A DNA stretch of 64,000 nucleotides from Micromonospora sp. CCTCC AA 2012012. GTDB taxonomy: Bacteria; Actinomycetota; Actinomycetes; Mycobacteriales; Micromonosporaceae. This document shows positions 51,984-60,303 of this stretch, piece after piece. The stretch lies in contig NZ_CP159342.1 in NCBI RefSeq assembly GCF_040499845.1, positions 3,410,001-3,474,000 on the forward strand, written 5' to 3'. The position numbers and the translations under genes are program-made. Positions within the stretch are counted from its first letter, which is position 1; each line of letters opens with the position of its first letter. Below the pieces are notes generated by a model that did no database searches, was not told the origin of the DNA, and worked only from the letters and a program-made list of their open reading frames with translations.

Positions 51984-52988
51984 TCAGCGCGGGGCCACGG
52001 TGGCCAGCAGCGCCGCCTCCCGCGCCGGGTCCAACCCGACCGGTGCCCGCGCGGGCCGTCCGGCCCTCGCCGGCACCCGGCCCACCTCGCGCAGCCAGCG
52101 CCAGGTGTCGGCGACCGTCTCGGCCACCGGCCGGCAGACCAGACCCGCCGCGTACGCCCGCGTGACGTTCCGCTCCTGCATCCACCGGTACGGGTGCCCG
52201 GCCGGGATCCAGATCGGCAGGTCGTTCCACGGCTCCACCCCGGCGGCCAGGATCGGTGCCGGGTCCGTCCAGCGCAGCACCGCGTCGGAGCCGGTCACCG
52301 CGACGACCGCGTCGAGCAGCCCACCCATCGTCGTGTGTCCGCTCCGCCCCACCACGTCGTACGCCCCGCCGAGTCCCGCCGCGCCCTGGTCGAGCAGCCA
52401 GGCCGCGAGGTCACGCACGTCGACGTACTGCACCGGCAGGTCCCGGGGGCCGGGTGCCAGCACGTCGCCGCCCCGGGCGACCCGGTGCAGCCACCACGGC
52501 AGCCGCCCGATGTCCTCACCGGGGCCGAGGATCAGCCCGGCCCGGACGAGCAGCGCCCGCTCCCCGTACACCTGGACCGCCGCCCGCTCCGCGCCTGCCT
52601 TCAACCGCGGGTAGTCGCCGTCGACCGCGTCGGCGGCGGCCTCGACGACCCGGGCCGTCTCGTCCGAGCCGGGTGCCACGGGCTCGGCGTAGACCGACGC
52701 GCTGGAGACGTAGACGTAGTGCGGGACGGCGTGGGAGAGCGCCCGCGCCGCGTCGCGCACCGCCCGGGGCGCGCCGTCCCAGGTGTCCACCACCAGGTCC
52801 CATCCGCCGCCGGCCAGCGCCGCCAGCCCGTCCGGCGTCGTCCGGTCACCCCGCAACCGGTGTACGCCCCGCGGCGTCCCGCCGTGCAGACCCCGGTTGA
52901 ACACCGTCACCGACCAGCCCCGACGTACCGCCTCGGCGACCACCGCCCCGCCCACGAAGCCGGTACCACCCAACACCAGAAGTCTCAT
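51984..52988 (-). CDS. NAD-dependent epimerase/dehydratase-family protein
   Basis: This 334-residue extended-SDR protein has the nucleotide motif GGTGFVGGAV at residues 8-17, VYVSSASVYAEP, and DYPRLKAGAERA, where the usual YxxxK is Y-P-R-L-K. It resembles reductases of the isoflavone-reductase/epimerase type common in actinobacteria. The substrate is unknown. It converges on the second acg-like gene with an 8-bp gap. Confidence 0.83.
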   Translation of the reverse strand: MRLLVLGGTGFVGGAVVAEAVRRGWSVTVFNRGLHGGTPRGVHRLRGDRTTPDGLAALAGGGWDLVVDTWDGAPRAVRDAARALSHAVPHYVYVSSASVYAEPVAPGSDETARVVEAAADAVDGDYPRLKAGAERAAVQVYGERALLVRAGLILGPGEDIGRLPWWLHRVARGGDVLAPGPRDLPVQYVDVRDLAAWLLDQGAAGLGGAYDVVGRSGHTTMGGLLDAVVAVTGSDAVLRWTDPAPILAAGVEPWNDLPIWIPAGHPYRWMQERNVTRAYAAGLVCRPVAETVADTWRWLREVGRVPARAGRPARAPVGLDPAREAALLATVAPR

Positions 52989-53130
52989 CCGTCCACCCTG
53001 CCCCGCTGATGGTCTGGTGGAGTGGCGTGTTCACGGTGGGCGGATCTGCCCTGGGCAGAAGGACGGCCGGCCGGGGTCTCCGCCCCGGCGGGCCGCGAGG
53101 CCACCGAGGTGGCCGGCGTGGTGAGCGGCC

Positions 53131-53232
53131 GCTACGAACTTGATGGCATTGGTGTAATCAGACCTCAGCCGAGTGAAAATTGGCATGAACCGGACGTTCT
53201 GGGTGATTCATTGATGCCATCAAGTTCGTAGC
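53131..53232. repeat. Palindromic element B (102 bp, 19-bp terminal inverted repeats)
   Basis: GCTACGAACTTGATGGCAT (53131-53149) is perfectly complementary to 53214-53232. The outer 14 bp are shared with element A (26916-27004); the inner arm differs but stays complementary. Both share GTAGCCGCC at the right edge. It lies in the 671-bp gap 52989-53659, which also holds the repeats at 53395-53519. Confidence 0.8.
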
Positions 53233-53394
53233 CGCCTGAGTGGTTCATGTCGACGGCAAGCCGATCAGTCGACGACGCCTGGGACCGCGATGAGCTGGCC
53301 GCCGGACGGCGCGGAGAGCGCGGCGGGGGCTGGACGGTCCCGAACCACCTGCGTCGAATGTCGGGTTCGGCACGTGACCGCAGGCATCCCCAGG

Positions 53395-53519
53395 CCGGAA
53401 TCATGGCGGGGGCCGGGTCGTTACATCCACCGTACGACCGAGTACCACGGCCCGGTGGACGCGCAGTTCGCTCGGGTGCCCGGCCCCGGAATGCGGGTGG
53501 CCGGCCGGTCGTTACACAT
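53395..53519 (+). promoter_or_regulatory. Duplicated CCGGAAT...TCGTTACA segments upstream of the secreted lysozyme-like gene
   Basis: Two similar segments (53395-53426 and 53486-53519) share CCGGAAT, a GGCCGG core and TCGTTACA, 91 bp apart. GTAAC on the reverse strand resembles half of the MtrA-type GTAACG site. They may be tandem regulator sites of the cell-wall gene at 53660. Confidence 0.35.
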
Positions 53520-53659
53520 GGTCCCGGCGCCGCGAAGAGGCCCCCGCCCCGCGAGCCAGCCGGTCGAAGACTTTCCCCCCTTGTGCGTGTGTGAGCGCCT
53601 GACGGTGCTTGCGTCTCCACCCCCACGGAGGCGCCGACCCCCGAATGGAGCTACCCCTC

Positions 53660-54250
53660 ATGAACACGATGCTGCGGAAGAGCGTTCTCGGTATTGCTGG
53701 TCTGGCTTTCACCGGTGGTGTGTTCGCCGGTCCGATCGCCGCCCACGCCGACACCAACCCGGTCACCGCTAGCAAGCCCGTCGCGGCCGTGCAGGCCGAC
53801 AAGCCCGACACGTCGAAGCTCATCCCGCACGGCGTCCAGGGCAAGCAGTCGAAGATCGACCTGAACGACGAGCAGACCGCCAACGCCAAGGCGATCATCG
53901 CTGCCACCAAGAAGGCCGGCCTGCCGGAGCGGGCCGCGGTCATCTCGATCGCCACCAGCCTTCAGGAGTCGAAGCTGGAGAACCTCGGCCACCTCGGCGA
54001 CGCCAACGACCACGACTCGCTGGGTCTGTTCCAGCAGCGCCCGTCCAGTGGTTGGGGCACGCCGGAGCAGATCACCGACCCCGAATACTCCACGCTGGCG
54101 TTCGAGAAGGGTCTGAAGCAGGTCGACGGGTGGCAGGACATGCCGCTGACCGAGGCCGCGCAGACCGTGCAGGTGTCGGCCTACCCGGATGCGTACGCGC
54201 AGTGGGAGCAGCAGGCCGCCGACCTGGTCGCCCAGCACTGGAACAGCTGA
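53660..54250 (+). CDS. Secreted lysozyme-like / lytic transglycosylase-like protein
   Basis: This 196-residue protein has a Sec signal peptide (LRKSVLGIAGLAFTGGVFAGPIAAHA). A domain follows of the lysozyme-like type seen in actinobacterial cell-wall hydrolases: AVISIATSLQESKLENL, DHDSLGLFQQRPSSGWG and VSAYPDAYAQWEQQA, with a probable catalytic Glu in SLQES. The start at 53660 has GGAG nine bases upstream; an ATG at 53645 is an alternative. It is followed by a strong terminator. Its usual partners carry NlpC/P60 domains, absent here. Confidence 0.82.
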   Translation: MNTMLRKSVLGIAGLAFTGGVFAGPIAAHADTNPVTASKPVAAVQADKPDTSKLIPHGVQGKQSKIDLNDEQTANAKAIIAATKKAGLPERAAVISIATSLQESKLENLGHLGDANDHDSLGLFQQRPSSGWGTPEQITDPEYSTLAFEKGLKQVDGWQDMPLTEAAQTVQVSAYPDAYAQWEQQAADLVAQHWNS

Positions 54251-54263
54251 CCACCAGCAACAA

Positions 54264-54303
54264 CCGCTGGCCGGCACCCCGAACCCGGGGTGCCGGCCAG
54301 CGG
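54264..54303 (+). terminator. Hairpin terminator of the lysozyme-like gene
   Basis: A perfect 18-bp stem (CCGCTGGCCGGCACCCCG and its complement) has an AACC loop, 14 bp after the stop. Confidence 0.85.
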
Positions 54304-54367
54304 CGTACCCGGATCTTTTGACCGGTGCCGTTCCCAGCGAACGACAACTGTCCAGGATCGGCGGTTG

Positions 54368-54835
54368 TCAGGGGATGACGTCGACGCCGTGGGTGCGGAG
54401 CAGGGTGGTGAGGGCGTCACGGGTGTCGCGGTCCGGGCCGCGGAGCATCCAGACCCGGCCGACCAGCTCAGCGCTGTTCGGGCCGGGCACGTCCCAGGGG
54501 CCACCGTGCGGATGGACGGCGAGGGCGACCTGGCCGAACCCGGGTCGGGCGAGCCCCGCGCGGCGGATCTCGTCCCACCGGTAGCTGCGGGTCACCCGGC
54601 CGCGCCGCCGCACCAGCAACCCGGTCTCGTCGGCCAGCAGGGCGTCCCGCCGCAGCACCACACCGACGATCACGACGGCGAGCGCCACCCCGAAGGGCGT
54701 GTACGGAAAGAAGCGCAGCAGCGCGATGCCCACCACGGCGATCAGCACGGCGATCCCGGCCGGGACCAGCACCGCCGGCCACACCCGGGAGACGAGCAGC
54801 TCGCGTACCTGACCGGTACCCCCGTCGACGGTCAT
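54368..54835 (-). CDS. PH-like-domain membrane protein
   Basis: This 155-residue protein has two transmembrane helices near the N-terminus (WPAVLVPAGIAVLIAVVGIALLRF and FGVALAVVIVGVVL). A bacterial PH-like beta-barrel segment follows (LLADETGLLVRRRGRVTRSYRWDEIRRAGLARPGFGQVALAVH). This layout is common among small actinobacterial membrane proteins of unknown role. The start ATG at 54835 is chosen because it directly precedes the first helix; a longer frame lies in the convergent gene region. Confidence 0.75.
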   Translation of the reverse strand: MTVDGGTGQVRELLVSRVWPAVLVPAGIAVLIAVVGIALLRFFPYTPFGVALAVVIVGVVLRRDALLADETGLLVRRRGRVTRSYRWDEIRRAGLARPGFGQVALAVHPHGGPWDVPGPNSAELVGRVWMLRGPDRDTRDALTTLLRTHGVDVIP

Positions 54836-54909
54836 CGCCGGGGCATACCCGCTCCGATGTGGACGTACACTCCCGGGCGTCGCGTGGCCGCGCGACGCCC
54901 GGGGACGCG

Positions 54910-56571
54910 TCAGGCCGGGCGGAGGATGAACGTCCAGGTCGTGGTGGTGGTGCTGGCGGCGGCACCGGTCGCGGTCAGGCCGCCGTAGCTGCCGGCCGGG
55001 ACGGTGCCGCCGGAGTCGGCGAGCAGCCCGGTCACCCGGCCACCGCCGGTCTGCGAACTGTTGCTGCGCACCTGCACGCCGGCCGGGGGGACCAGTTCGG
55101 CGGAGAGCCCGTCGCCGTGCATCCAGTACGACACGGCCCAGCTCTGCGCCGCCGTCACGGTGGCGTACGGGGTGATCCGGCCGGCGGAGCTGGCGGTGTC
55201 GGTGGCCCGGGCGAACGTGGGTGCGGTGGGCGCGACGCCCCGGTAGGCGGCCACCACCAGGTTGCCCTTGGACTGCGCGTCGAGCGTCACCCGGACGGTC
55301 GAGCCGGCGTCCCCGGCGGTCGCCACCTTCCACCAGGCGGTGGTGGTGGCGTAGCCGCCGTCGAACCGGTCCAGTTGGGTCCAGCCGGTCACCCCGGTCG
55401 GCTGCCCGGTGCCGGTGTGGGTGTTCTGGCTGAGCAGGAGCAGCAGGGCGTCCCCCGGCTGGACACCCGCCGGTACGACCACCGCGTGGCTGGTCCAGTT
55501 GGCGTTCGCGGTGGCCTCTCCGACGAAGGCGATCCGTTCGGCGACGGGCGCGACGGTGACGGGCACCGTGGTGGTGCCGGTGGCCCCCCGGTCGTCGGTC
55601 ACGGTGAGGGTGACCGGCCAGGTGCCGGCCGTGGCGTACGTGTGCGAGGTGGTCGGCACCGAGACGGTGTCGGCGGTGGTGCCGTCGCCGAAGTCCCAGT
55701 GGTGGTCCTGGATCGCGCCGTCCGCGTCGGTGGAGCCGGCGGCGGAGAAGGTGCAGACCAGGCCGGAGCAGGTCGGGGTGACCTCGGCGACGGGCGGCTG
55801 GTTCACGCTGCCGCCGGCCCCCTTGAGGATCTTGACGTAGTCGATGTCACCGGCGAAGTAGTCGCAGGTGACCTTCACGCCGTCGCACTGGCTCTTGCCG
55901 CCGATGGAGAACTGCCAGGTGTTCGCGATGGTGCCGGTCGGCCCGGTCAGCCGACTGGTCCGCACCCCGTCGACGTACATCTCGACGTAGGTCGAGGTGC
56001 GGTTGCAGGTGACGGTGTGCCACTGGCCGTCGGCGATCGACACGTCGGTGTAGCCGGTCCGGGAGGCGCCGTCGCCGCCGCGGAACAGGCACTTGGGCTT
56101 CCCGCCCGGCGCCTCGAACTTCCAGTAGCCACCGGCCGTCGCGCCCTGCCCCTTCTGGAGGATGTTGCCGAAGGAGTAGGTGGTCCGGTAGCGGATCGTG
56201 AAGGAGAAGTCGCCCGCGTCCGGGTTGAGGTCGGTGCTGTGCGGCACCAGGTCGACGTGGCCCGGCACGTACTCCATGTCGGTGGGCAGGTGGGTGGCGA
56301 AGCGGTGGCCGGTGGCCCCGGCGTAGAGCGCGCCGGTCACCACCTCGGTGCCGACGGTGCCGTTGCGACCGTTGCCGCTGCTGTCCTTCAGCGCGGTCGC
56401 CCCGGCCGCCTCGTCCATGCTCCAGAACGCCACCGTGCGGGTGGCCGTCGCCTGCGCCGCCGGGGACGCCGCGACGATCCCCGCCCCGGCGAGGAGGGCG
56501 GCGACGCCCACTCGGCCGGCGATACGCCGCCAGCCCCGTCCGCTACCTGACCGCCCGCTCGCGTGATCCAC
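54910..56571 (-). CDS. Secreted LamG-PKD protein
   Basis: This 553-residue exported protein has a signal peptide (GRVGVAALLAGAGIVAASPAAQATA). A LamG/concanavalin-like domain (about 45-250; VAFWSMDEAAGATALKDSSGNGRNG, DGQWHTVTCNRTSTYVEMYVDG) is followed by a PKD domain (about 260-345; TDADGAIQDHHWDFGDGT, YATAGTWPVTLTVTDDRG). A C-terminal beta-rich domain of about 200 residues ends the protein. No catalytic domain is seen, so it may bind carbohydrate or act in surface adhesion. It is a single gene. Confidence 0.85.
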   Translation of the reverse strand: MDHASGRSGSGRGWRRIAGRVGVAALLAGAGIVAASPAAQATATRTVAFWSMDEAAGATALKDSSGNGRNGTVGTEVVTGALYAGATGHRFATHLPTDMEYVPGHVDLVPHSTDLNPDAGDFSFTIRYRTTYSFGNILQKGQGATAGGYWKFEAPGGKPKCLFRGGDGASRTGYTDVSIADGQWHTVTCNRTSTYVEMYVDGVRTSRLTGPTGTIANTWQFSIGGKSQCDGVKVTCDYFAGDIDYVKILKGAGGSVNQPPVAEVTPTCSGLVCTFSAAGSTDADGAIQDHHWDFGDGTTADTVSVPTTSHTYATAGTWPVTLTVTDDRGATGTTTVPVTVAPVAERIAFVGEATANANWTSHAVVVPAGVQPGDALLLLLSQNTHTGTGQPTGVTGWTQLDRFDGGYATTTAWWKVATAGDAGSTVRVTLDAQSKGNLVVAAYRGVAPTAPTFARATDTASSAGRITPYATVTAAQSWAVSYWMHGDGLSAELVPPAGVQVRSNSSQTGGGRVTGLLADSGGTVPAGSYGGLTATGAAASTTTTTWTFILRPA

Positions 56572-56946
56572 GGGCTCACCCTGCCACGGTCGCCGACCTG
56601 GGTTCCATGGCCCGTTGGGGGGATGTCACCAGGCTCTTCCGCCGCAGCCGCCGCCGTTGCGGCCGGTCCGGGCGGACCGGTCGCGGTCCGGTCCGGACCT
56701 CCCACCGCGCCGGACGGGACGTCCGGATGCGGGCTCGGGCCCTCCGCACGGGGTCGCCGGCCCGCACTACACTCTCCGGCGGAGCAGGGCCCGAGGCGGA
56801 CGAGGGGCGACCGGACCGGGCACAGCGGACCGTCGGGCCGCTCGGCGAGGTCGCGACGACAGCGCCGCCGCGAGGGTACGCAGGGCCCACGGTCCGGCAC
56901 GACCTGCCCGGCCGGGCCGGGTGGAGAACGGGAACGGGGAGAAGAC
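56572..56946. other. Upstream region of the secretion locus
   Basis: About 375 bp between divergent genes. TACACT at 56768-56773 could be a -10 box for the rightward locus, but no -35 is convincing. No gene is supported here. Confidence 0.4.
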
Positions 56947-58581
56947 ATGCAGACCGCCGGGCAGTACCGCCTGCAGGTGGCGTTGAGCAGCTGCCAGGTC
57001 GGTGACGTCTGGTCGGGGACCGACGAGCGTGGCCGTCCGGTGACCGTCGCCGTGCTCAACGAGCGGGCCTCCGTGGACGACCGCTGGCGGGACGCCTTCG
57101 CGGCGGCGGCCGAGGCGCTCGGCCAGGCCGGCGCGGACCAGTTGCCGATCGTCGGCGCCGACCATCAGGGCGCCCGCCCGTGGGTGGCCTGCGCGGCGGA
57201 GCGGGGGGCCGGCGCGGCGCAGATCTTCGAGGCGCTCGGCCAGCACCTGCAACCCGTGGCACCGACTCCTGCGGCGCAGCCGGGCCCGGTCCATCCCGCG
57301 CCCGTTCCGGTGCCGTCGACGGCGGCACCGGCCACCCCGCCGGGCGCCGACGACTGGGCACCCACCCAGGCCCTGCCCGTCCAGCCGGGGCCGCACCAGC
57401 CGCTGGCCGGCGAGTCGGCACCCACCGAGGCGCTGCCGGTGCTGTCGGCACCCACCCAGGCGATGCCCGCGGTGGCCGCCCCGGCCGTACCGGTCCAGCC
57501 CACCCCGGCCGAGCCGGTCCAACCGGAACCACCCACGACCCCGATGGTCGTCCAGCAGACGCCGCCCGCGCTGCGGCCGGGCGAACCCGTGCCCGTCCAG
57601 CCGGTGTCCGGGCATCCGTATCCGTCCACGGTGGAGAGCCGGCCGACGTCGGGCCTGCCGGTCTCCGGCCAGCCCACGTCCGGCTTCCCGGGCGCCGGGC
57701 ACGGCAGTTCGGGTTTCCCGGTGTCCGGTTCGCCGGTCTCCGGCTCGCCGGTGTCGGGCTATCCCGTGTCCGGCTATCCGATGTCGGGCTACCCCACCTC
57801 CGGCCTGCCGGTGTCCGGCGGTGCCGGGTACCCGCCGTACCCTGCTCCCACGTTCGGTGAGCAGCCGCCCGCCAAGCGGCGACGGACCGGCCTGCTGGTC
57901 ACCCTCGTGGCGATCGCCGGCCTGCTGGCCGGCAGCGGCGCCGTGGTGGCCGTGCAGGCGTTGCGGGGCGGGGGCGGGGGCGGTGGCGTGCCGGGACCGG
58001 TCTCCCCCACGGCCCCGGCCCGGTACTCCCCGGCCGACCTGCTGCTGCCGGAGGCGGCGCCCGCCGCCCCGGGGGCGGAACCGCCGCGCAGTGGCGGCTG
58101 GCCGTCGAAGTGGCCGACCTTCACGGCTGCCGAGTCCACCAAGCCGATGAACGGCCTCGACGGCGTGGGCTTCGACTTCCGGGTCCCACCGACCTGGACC
58201 TGCACCAAGGCGGAGCAGCGGGCCGCGGCGGTGCACTACCGCTGCGGGGACGGCGCCGGCGACTCGATGACCAGCGGCGGTGACCTCGTCGTCCGTACCT
58301 GCGAGCCGGTCTGCGACGAACAGAAGCGCACCGCGCTGCGCCAGCGCGAGGAGGCGTGGGGCGTCCGCTGGACGCGCAGCGGCCCCTTCACCGCCTGGGC
58401 GTACGCCACCAGCGTGGACGGCAAGCCCGTGTACGGTCTCATGTACGTCGCGTTCTGGCGGTCCACACCGGAGGGTCAGATCGACCGGGAACTCGTCCTG
58501 CGCCTGACGGCACCGCTCGCGGCCAAGGACGAGTTGAAGAAGGTGGCCAACTCGGTCCGCGATCAGACGTTCACGCTCTAA
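56947..58581 (+). CDS. Type VII-locus membrane protein with degenerate kinase-like N-terminus
   Basis: This 544-residue protein opens with a segment that looks like a decayed protein-kinase N-lobe (YRLQVALSSCQVGDVWSGTDERGRPVTVAVL) lacking catalytic motifs. A long Pro/Val/Ala-rich linker follows with about twelve P-(V/T/M)-S-G-x pentapeptides (57646-57819), then a single membrane helix near residue 320 (GLLVTLVAIAGLLAGSGAVVAVQAL) and a roughly 200-residue extracytoplasmic domain. It starts with GGGGAGAAG seven bases upstream and lies 9 bp before the EccA-like gene. A regulatory or anchoring role in secretion is inferred from position. Confidence 0.7.
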   Translation: MQTAGQYRLQVALSSCQVGDVWSGTDERGRPVTVAVLNERASVDDRWRDAFAAAAEALGQAGADQLPIVGADHQGARPWVACAAERGAGAAQIFEALGQHLQPVAPTPAAQPGPVHPAPVPVPSTAAPATPPGADDWAPTQALPVQPGPHQPLAGESAPTEALPVLSAPTQAMPAVAAPAVPVQPTPAEPVQPEPPTTPMVVQQTPPALRPGEPVPVQPVSGHPYPSTVESRPTSGLPVSGQPTSGFPGAGHGSSGFPVSGSPVSGSPVSGYPVSGYPMSGYPTSGLPVSGGAGYPPYPAPTFGEQPPAKRRRTGLLVTLVAIAGLLAGSGAVVAVQALRGGGGGGGVPGPVSPTAPARYSPADLLLPEAAPAAPGAEPPRSGGWPSKWPTFTAAESTKPMNGLDGVGFDFRVPPTWTCTKAEQRAAAVHYRCGDGAGDSMTSGGDLVVRTCEPVCDEQKRTALRQREEAWGVRWTRSGPFTAWAYATSVDGKPVYGLMYVAFWRSTPEGQIDRELVLRLTAPLAAKDELKKVANSVRDQTFTL

Positions 58582-58590
58582 GGAGTGGCC

Positions 58591-60255
58591 GTGCCCAAGA
58601 CCCTGGCTGTTCCCGGGGCCTACCCGACCATCGCCGACGCGCTGGAGGTGGCGCCTGACGGGGCGGTCATCTCGCTCGCCCCCGGGACCTACCGCGAACG
58701 GATACGGCTCGTGGGGCGGCGCCTCACCGTGCAGGCGTCCGGTGAGGCCGGCTCGGCGACGGTGGACGCGAGCGGGCTGGACGGTTCGGCCCTGGCCGTC
58801 ACCTCCGGTGAGGTCACCGTGGAGGGCCTCGTACTGACCGCCGGCGACTACCCGGCCGTCGCGGTCACCGGTGCCCGGGTCACGTTGCGCAGGTGCGAGT
58901 TGTCGGCCGGCTACGGCGCGGGGCTCCAGGCCACCGACGGCGCCACGGTGGACGCCGCCGAGGTGCGGGTGGTACGCGGCCAGCACGGCTTCGTCTTCTC
59001 CGACGCGGGCGGCACAGTCGAGTCCTGTGAGATCCGGGACGTCACCGACGACGGCATCATCGTCCGGCTGGGGGCCGACCCGACGATCCGGGGCACCACG
59101 GTGGCCGGCTGCGGCTACCGGGGCGTGTACGTCTACCAGTCCGGCCGCCCCACCATCGAGCGGTGCGACGTCTCGGGCACGGGGGACGCGGGGATCGTGG
59201 TGGCGCACCGCAGCTCACCGAGGATCGTGCAGACCTGGGTGCACGAGACGCACGGCGTCGGCATCGCCTTCGGTCCGGGCTGCGGCGGCGTGGTGGACCA
59301 GTGCCGGGTCGAACAGACCGCCCCGCCCGGCGTCGACGTCGACCCGGCGGCCGATCCGACGGTGACGCTCAACGACGGGGGCAAGATGCCCATGACCGGC
59401 GTGGGCATCGCCGACGGCGGCGTCGACCAGGACACCGTCGAGATGGACAAGCTGCTCACCGAACTGGACTCGATGATCGGCCTCGCCGCGGTCAAGGCCG
59501 AGGTCCGGTCGCTGATCGACGAGATCCAGGTGAACGAGTGGCGGCGCAACGCGGGTCTCTCCGTGGGTGCGGCCAGCCACCACCTGATCTTCACCGGCGC
59601 CCCCGGTACGGGTAAGACGACCGTGGCCCGCATCTACGGGCAGCTGCTCAAGGCGCTCGGGGTGCTGCCGAACGGCCGCTTCAAGGAGGTCTCCCGGCGC
59701 GACCTGGTCGGTCAGTACATCGGCCACACGGCGGAGAAGACCACCTCGGTGTTCGAGGAGGCGATGGGGGGCGTGCTCTTCATCGACGAGGCGTACACCC
59801 TCTCCCGGGCGGGCGGGGCCAGCGCGGACTTCGGCCAGGAGGCCATCGACACGCTGGTCAAGCTGATGGAGGACCACCGCGACCAGGTGGCGGTGATCGT
59901 GGCCGGCTACACCCAGGAGATGCTCGACTTCCTGGACGCCAACTCCGGTCTGGCCTCGCGCTTCGCCAAGACCATGGAGTTCGAGAACTACGGCCCGGAC
60001 GAGCTGGTCATGATCTCGGAGCGGATCGCCCGCAACGACGACTACGTCTTCGCCCCGGGCCTCAGTGACGCCCTCCACGAACACTTCTCCCAGGTGGAGC
60101 GCGACCGCAACTTCGGTAACGCGCGCGAGGCGCGCAAGCTGCTGGAGGGCATGCGCAAGGCGCAGTCCGGCCGGCTGCGCGCGCTCGGGTGGATGCCCGG
60201 TCTGGACGATCTCCGCACGCTGGTCCTGGAGGACCTGCTCACCACGATCCGCTAG
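58591..60255 (+). CDS. EccA-like AAA ATPase fused to a right-handed beta-helix
   Basis: This 554-residue protein has a parallel beta-helix N-terminus of about 270 residues (repeated VTLRRCELSAGYGAGLQATDGATVDAAEV, VESCEIRDVTDDGIIV). A CbxX/CfxQ-type AAA module follows: FTGAPGTGKTTVARIYG (Walker A, near 335), GVLFIDEAYTLSR (Walker B), SGLASRF (arginine finger region) and DRNFGNAREARKLLE. Canonical EccA has TPRs where this protein has the beta-helix. The GTG at 58591 is chosen because AAGGAG lies five bases upstream. It likely drives substrate release in type VII secretion. Confidence 0.86.
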   Translation: MPKTLAVPGAYPTIADALEVAPDGAVISLAPGTYRERIRLVGRRLTVQASGEAGSATVDASGLDGSALAVTSGEVTVEGLVLTAGDYPAVAVTGARVTLRRCELSAGYGAGLQATDGATVDAAEVRVVRGQHGFVFSDAGGTVESCEIRDVTDDGIIVRLGADPTIRGTTVAGCGYRGVYVYQSGRPTIERCDVSGTGDAGIVVAHRSSPRIVQTWVHETHGVGIAFGPGCGGVVDQCRVEQTAPPGVDVDPAADPTVTLNDGGKMPMTGVGIADGGVDQDTVEMDKLLTELDSMIGLAAVKAEVRSLIDEIQVNEWRRNAGLSVGAASHHLIFTGAPGTGKTTVARIYGQLLKALGVLPNGRFKEVSRRDLVGQYIGHTAEKTTSVFEEAMGGVLFIDEAYTLSRAGGASADFGQEAIDTLVKLMEDHRDQVAVIVAGYTQEMLDFLDANSGLASRFAKTMEFENYGPDELVMISERIARNDDYVFAPGLSDALHEHFSQVERDRNFGNAREARKLLEGMRKAQSGRLRALGWMPGLDDLRTLVLEDLLTTIR

Positions 60256-60264
60256 CCGGCTCCA

Positions 60265-60270
60265 TAGAAT
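60265..60270 (+). promoter_or_regulatory. Possible -10 box before eccE
   Basis: TAGAAT is close to consensus and sits 33 bp before the GTG of eccE. The matching -35 is poor. A GGGGAGG site follows for translation. Confidence 0.35.
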
Positions 60271-60303
60271 GATCTCGCTCAAGGTCCCGCGGGGAGGCGA
60301 CTG

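Noticed and set aside
53165..53626. A 153-codon minus-strand frame running through element B
   Set aside because: It reads through the palindrome and upstream control region, has no ribosome-binding site and no similarity I recognise.
53395..53659. Possible c-di-AMP (ydaO-type) riboswitch before the cell-wall gene
   Set aside because: Such riboswitches often precede actinobacterial wall hydrolases, but I could not find the conserved blocks or the expected pseudoknot pattern by eye. A covariance-model search would decide.
57646..57819. Short tandem repeats that could be taken for a CRISPR array
   Set aside because: The 15-bp units are contiguous without spacers and encode P-x-S-G-x pentapeptides in frame.
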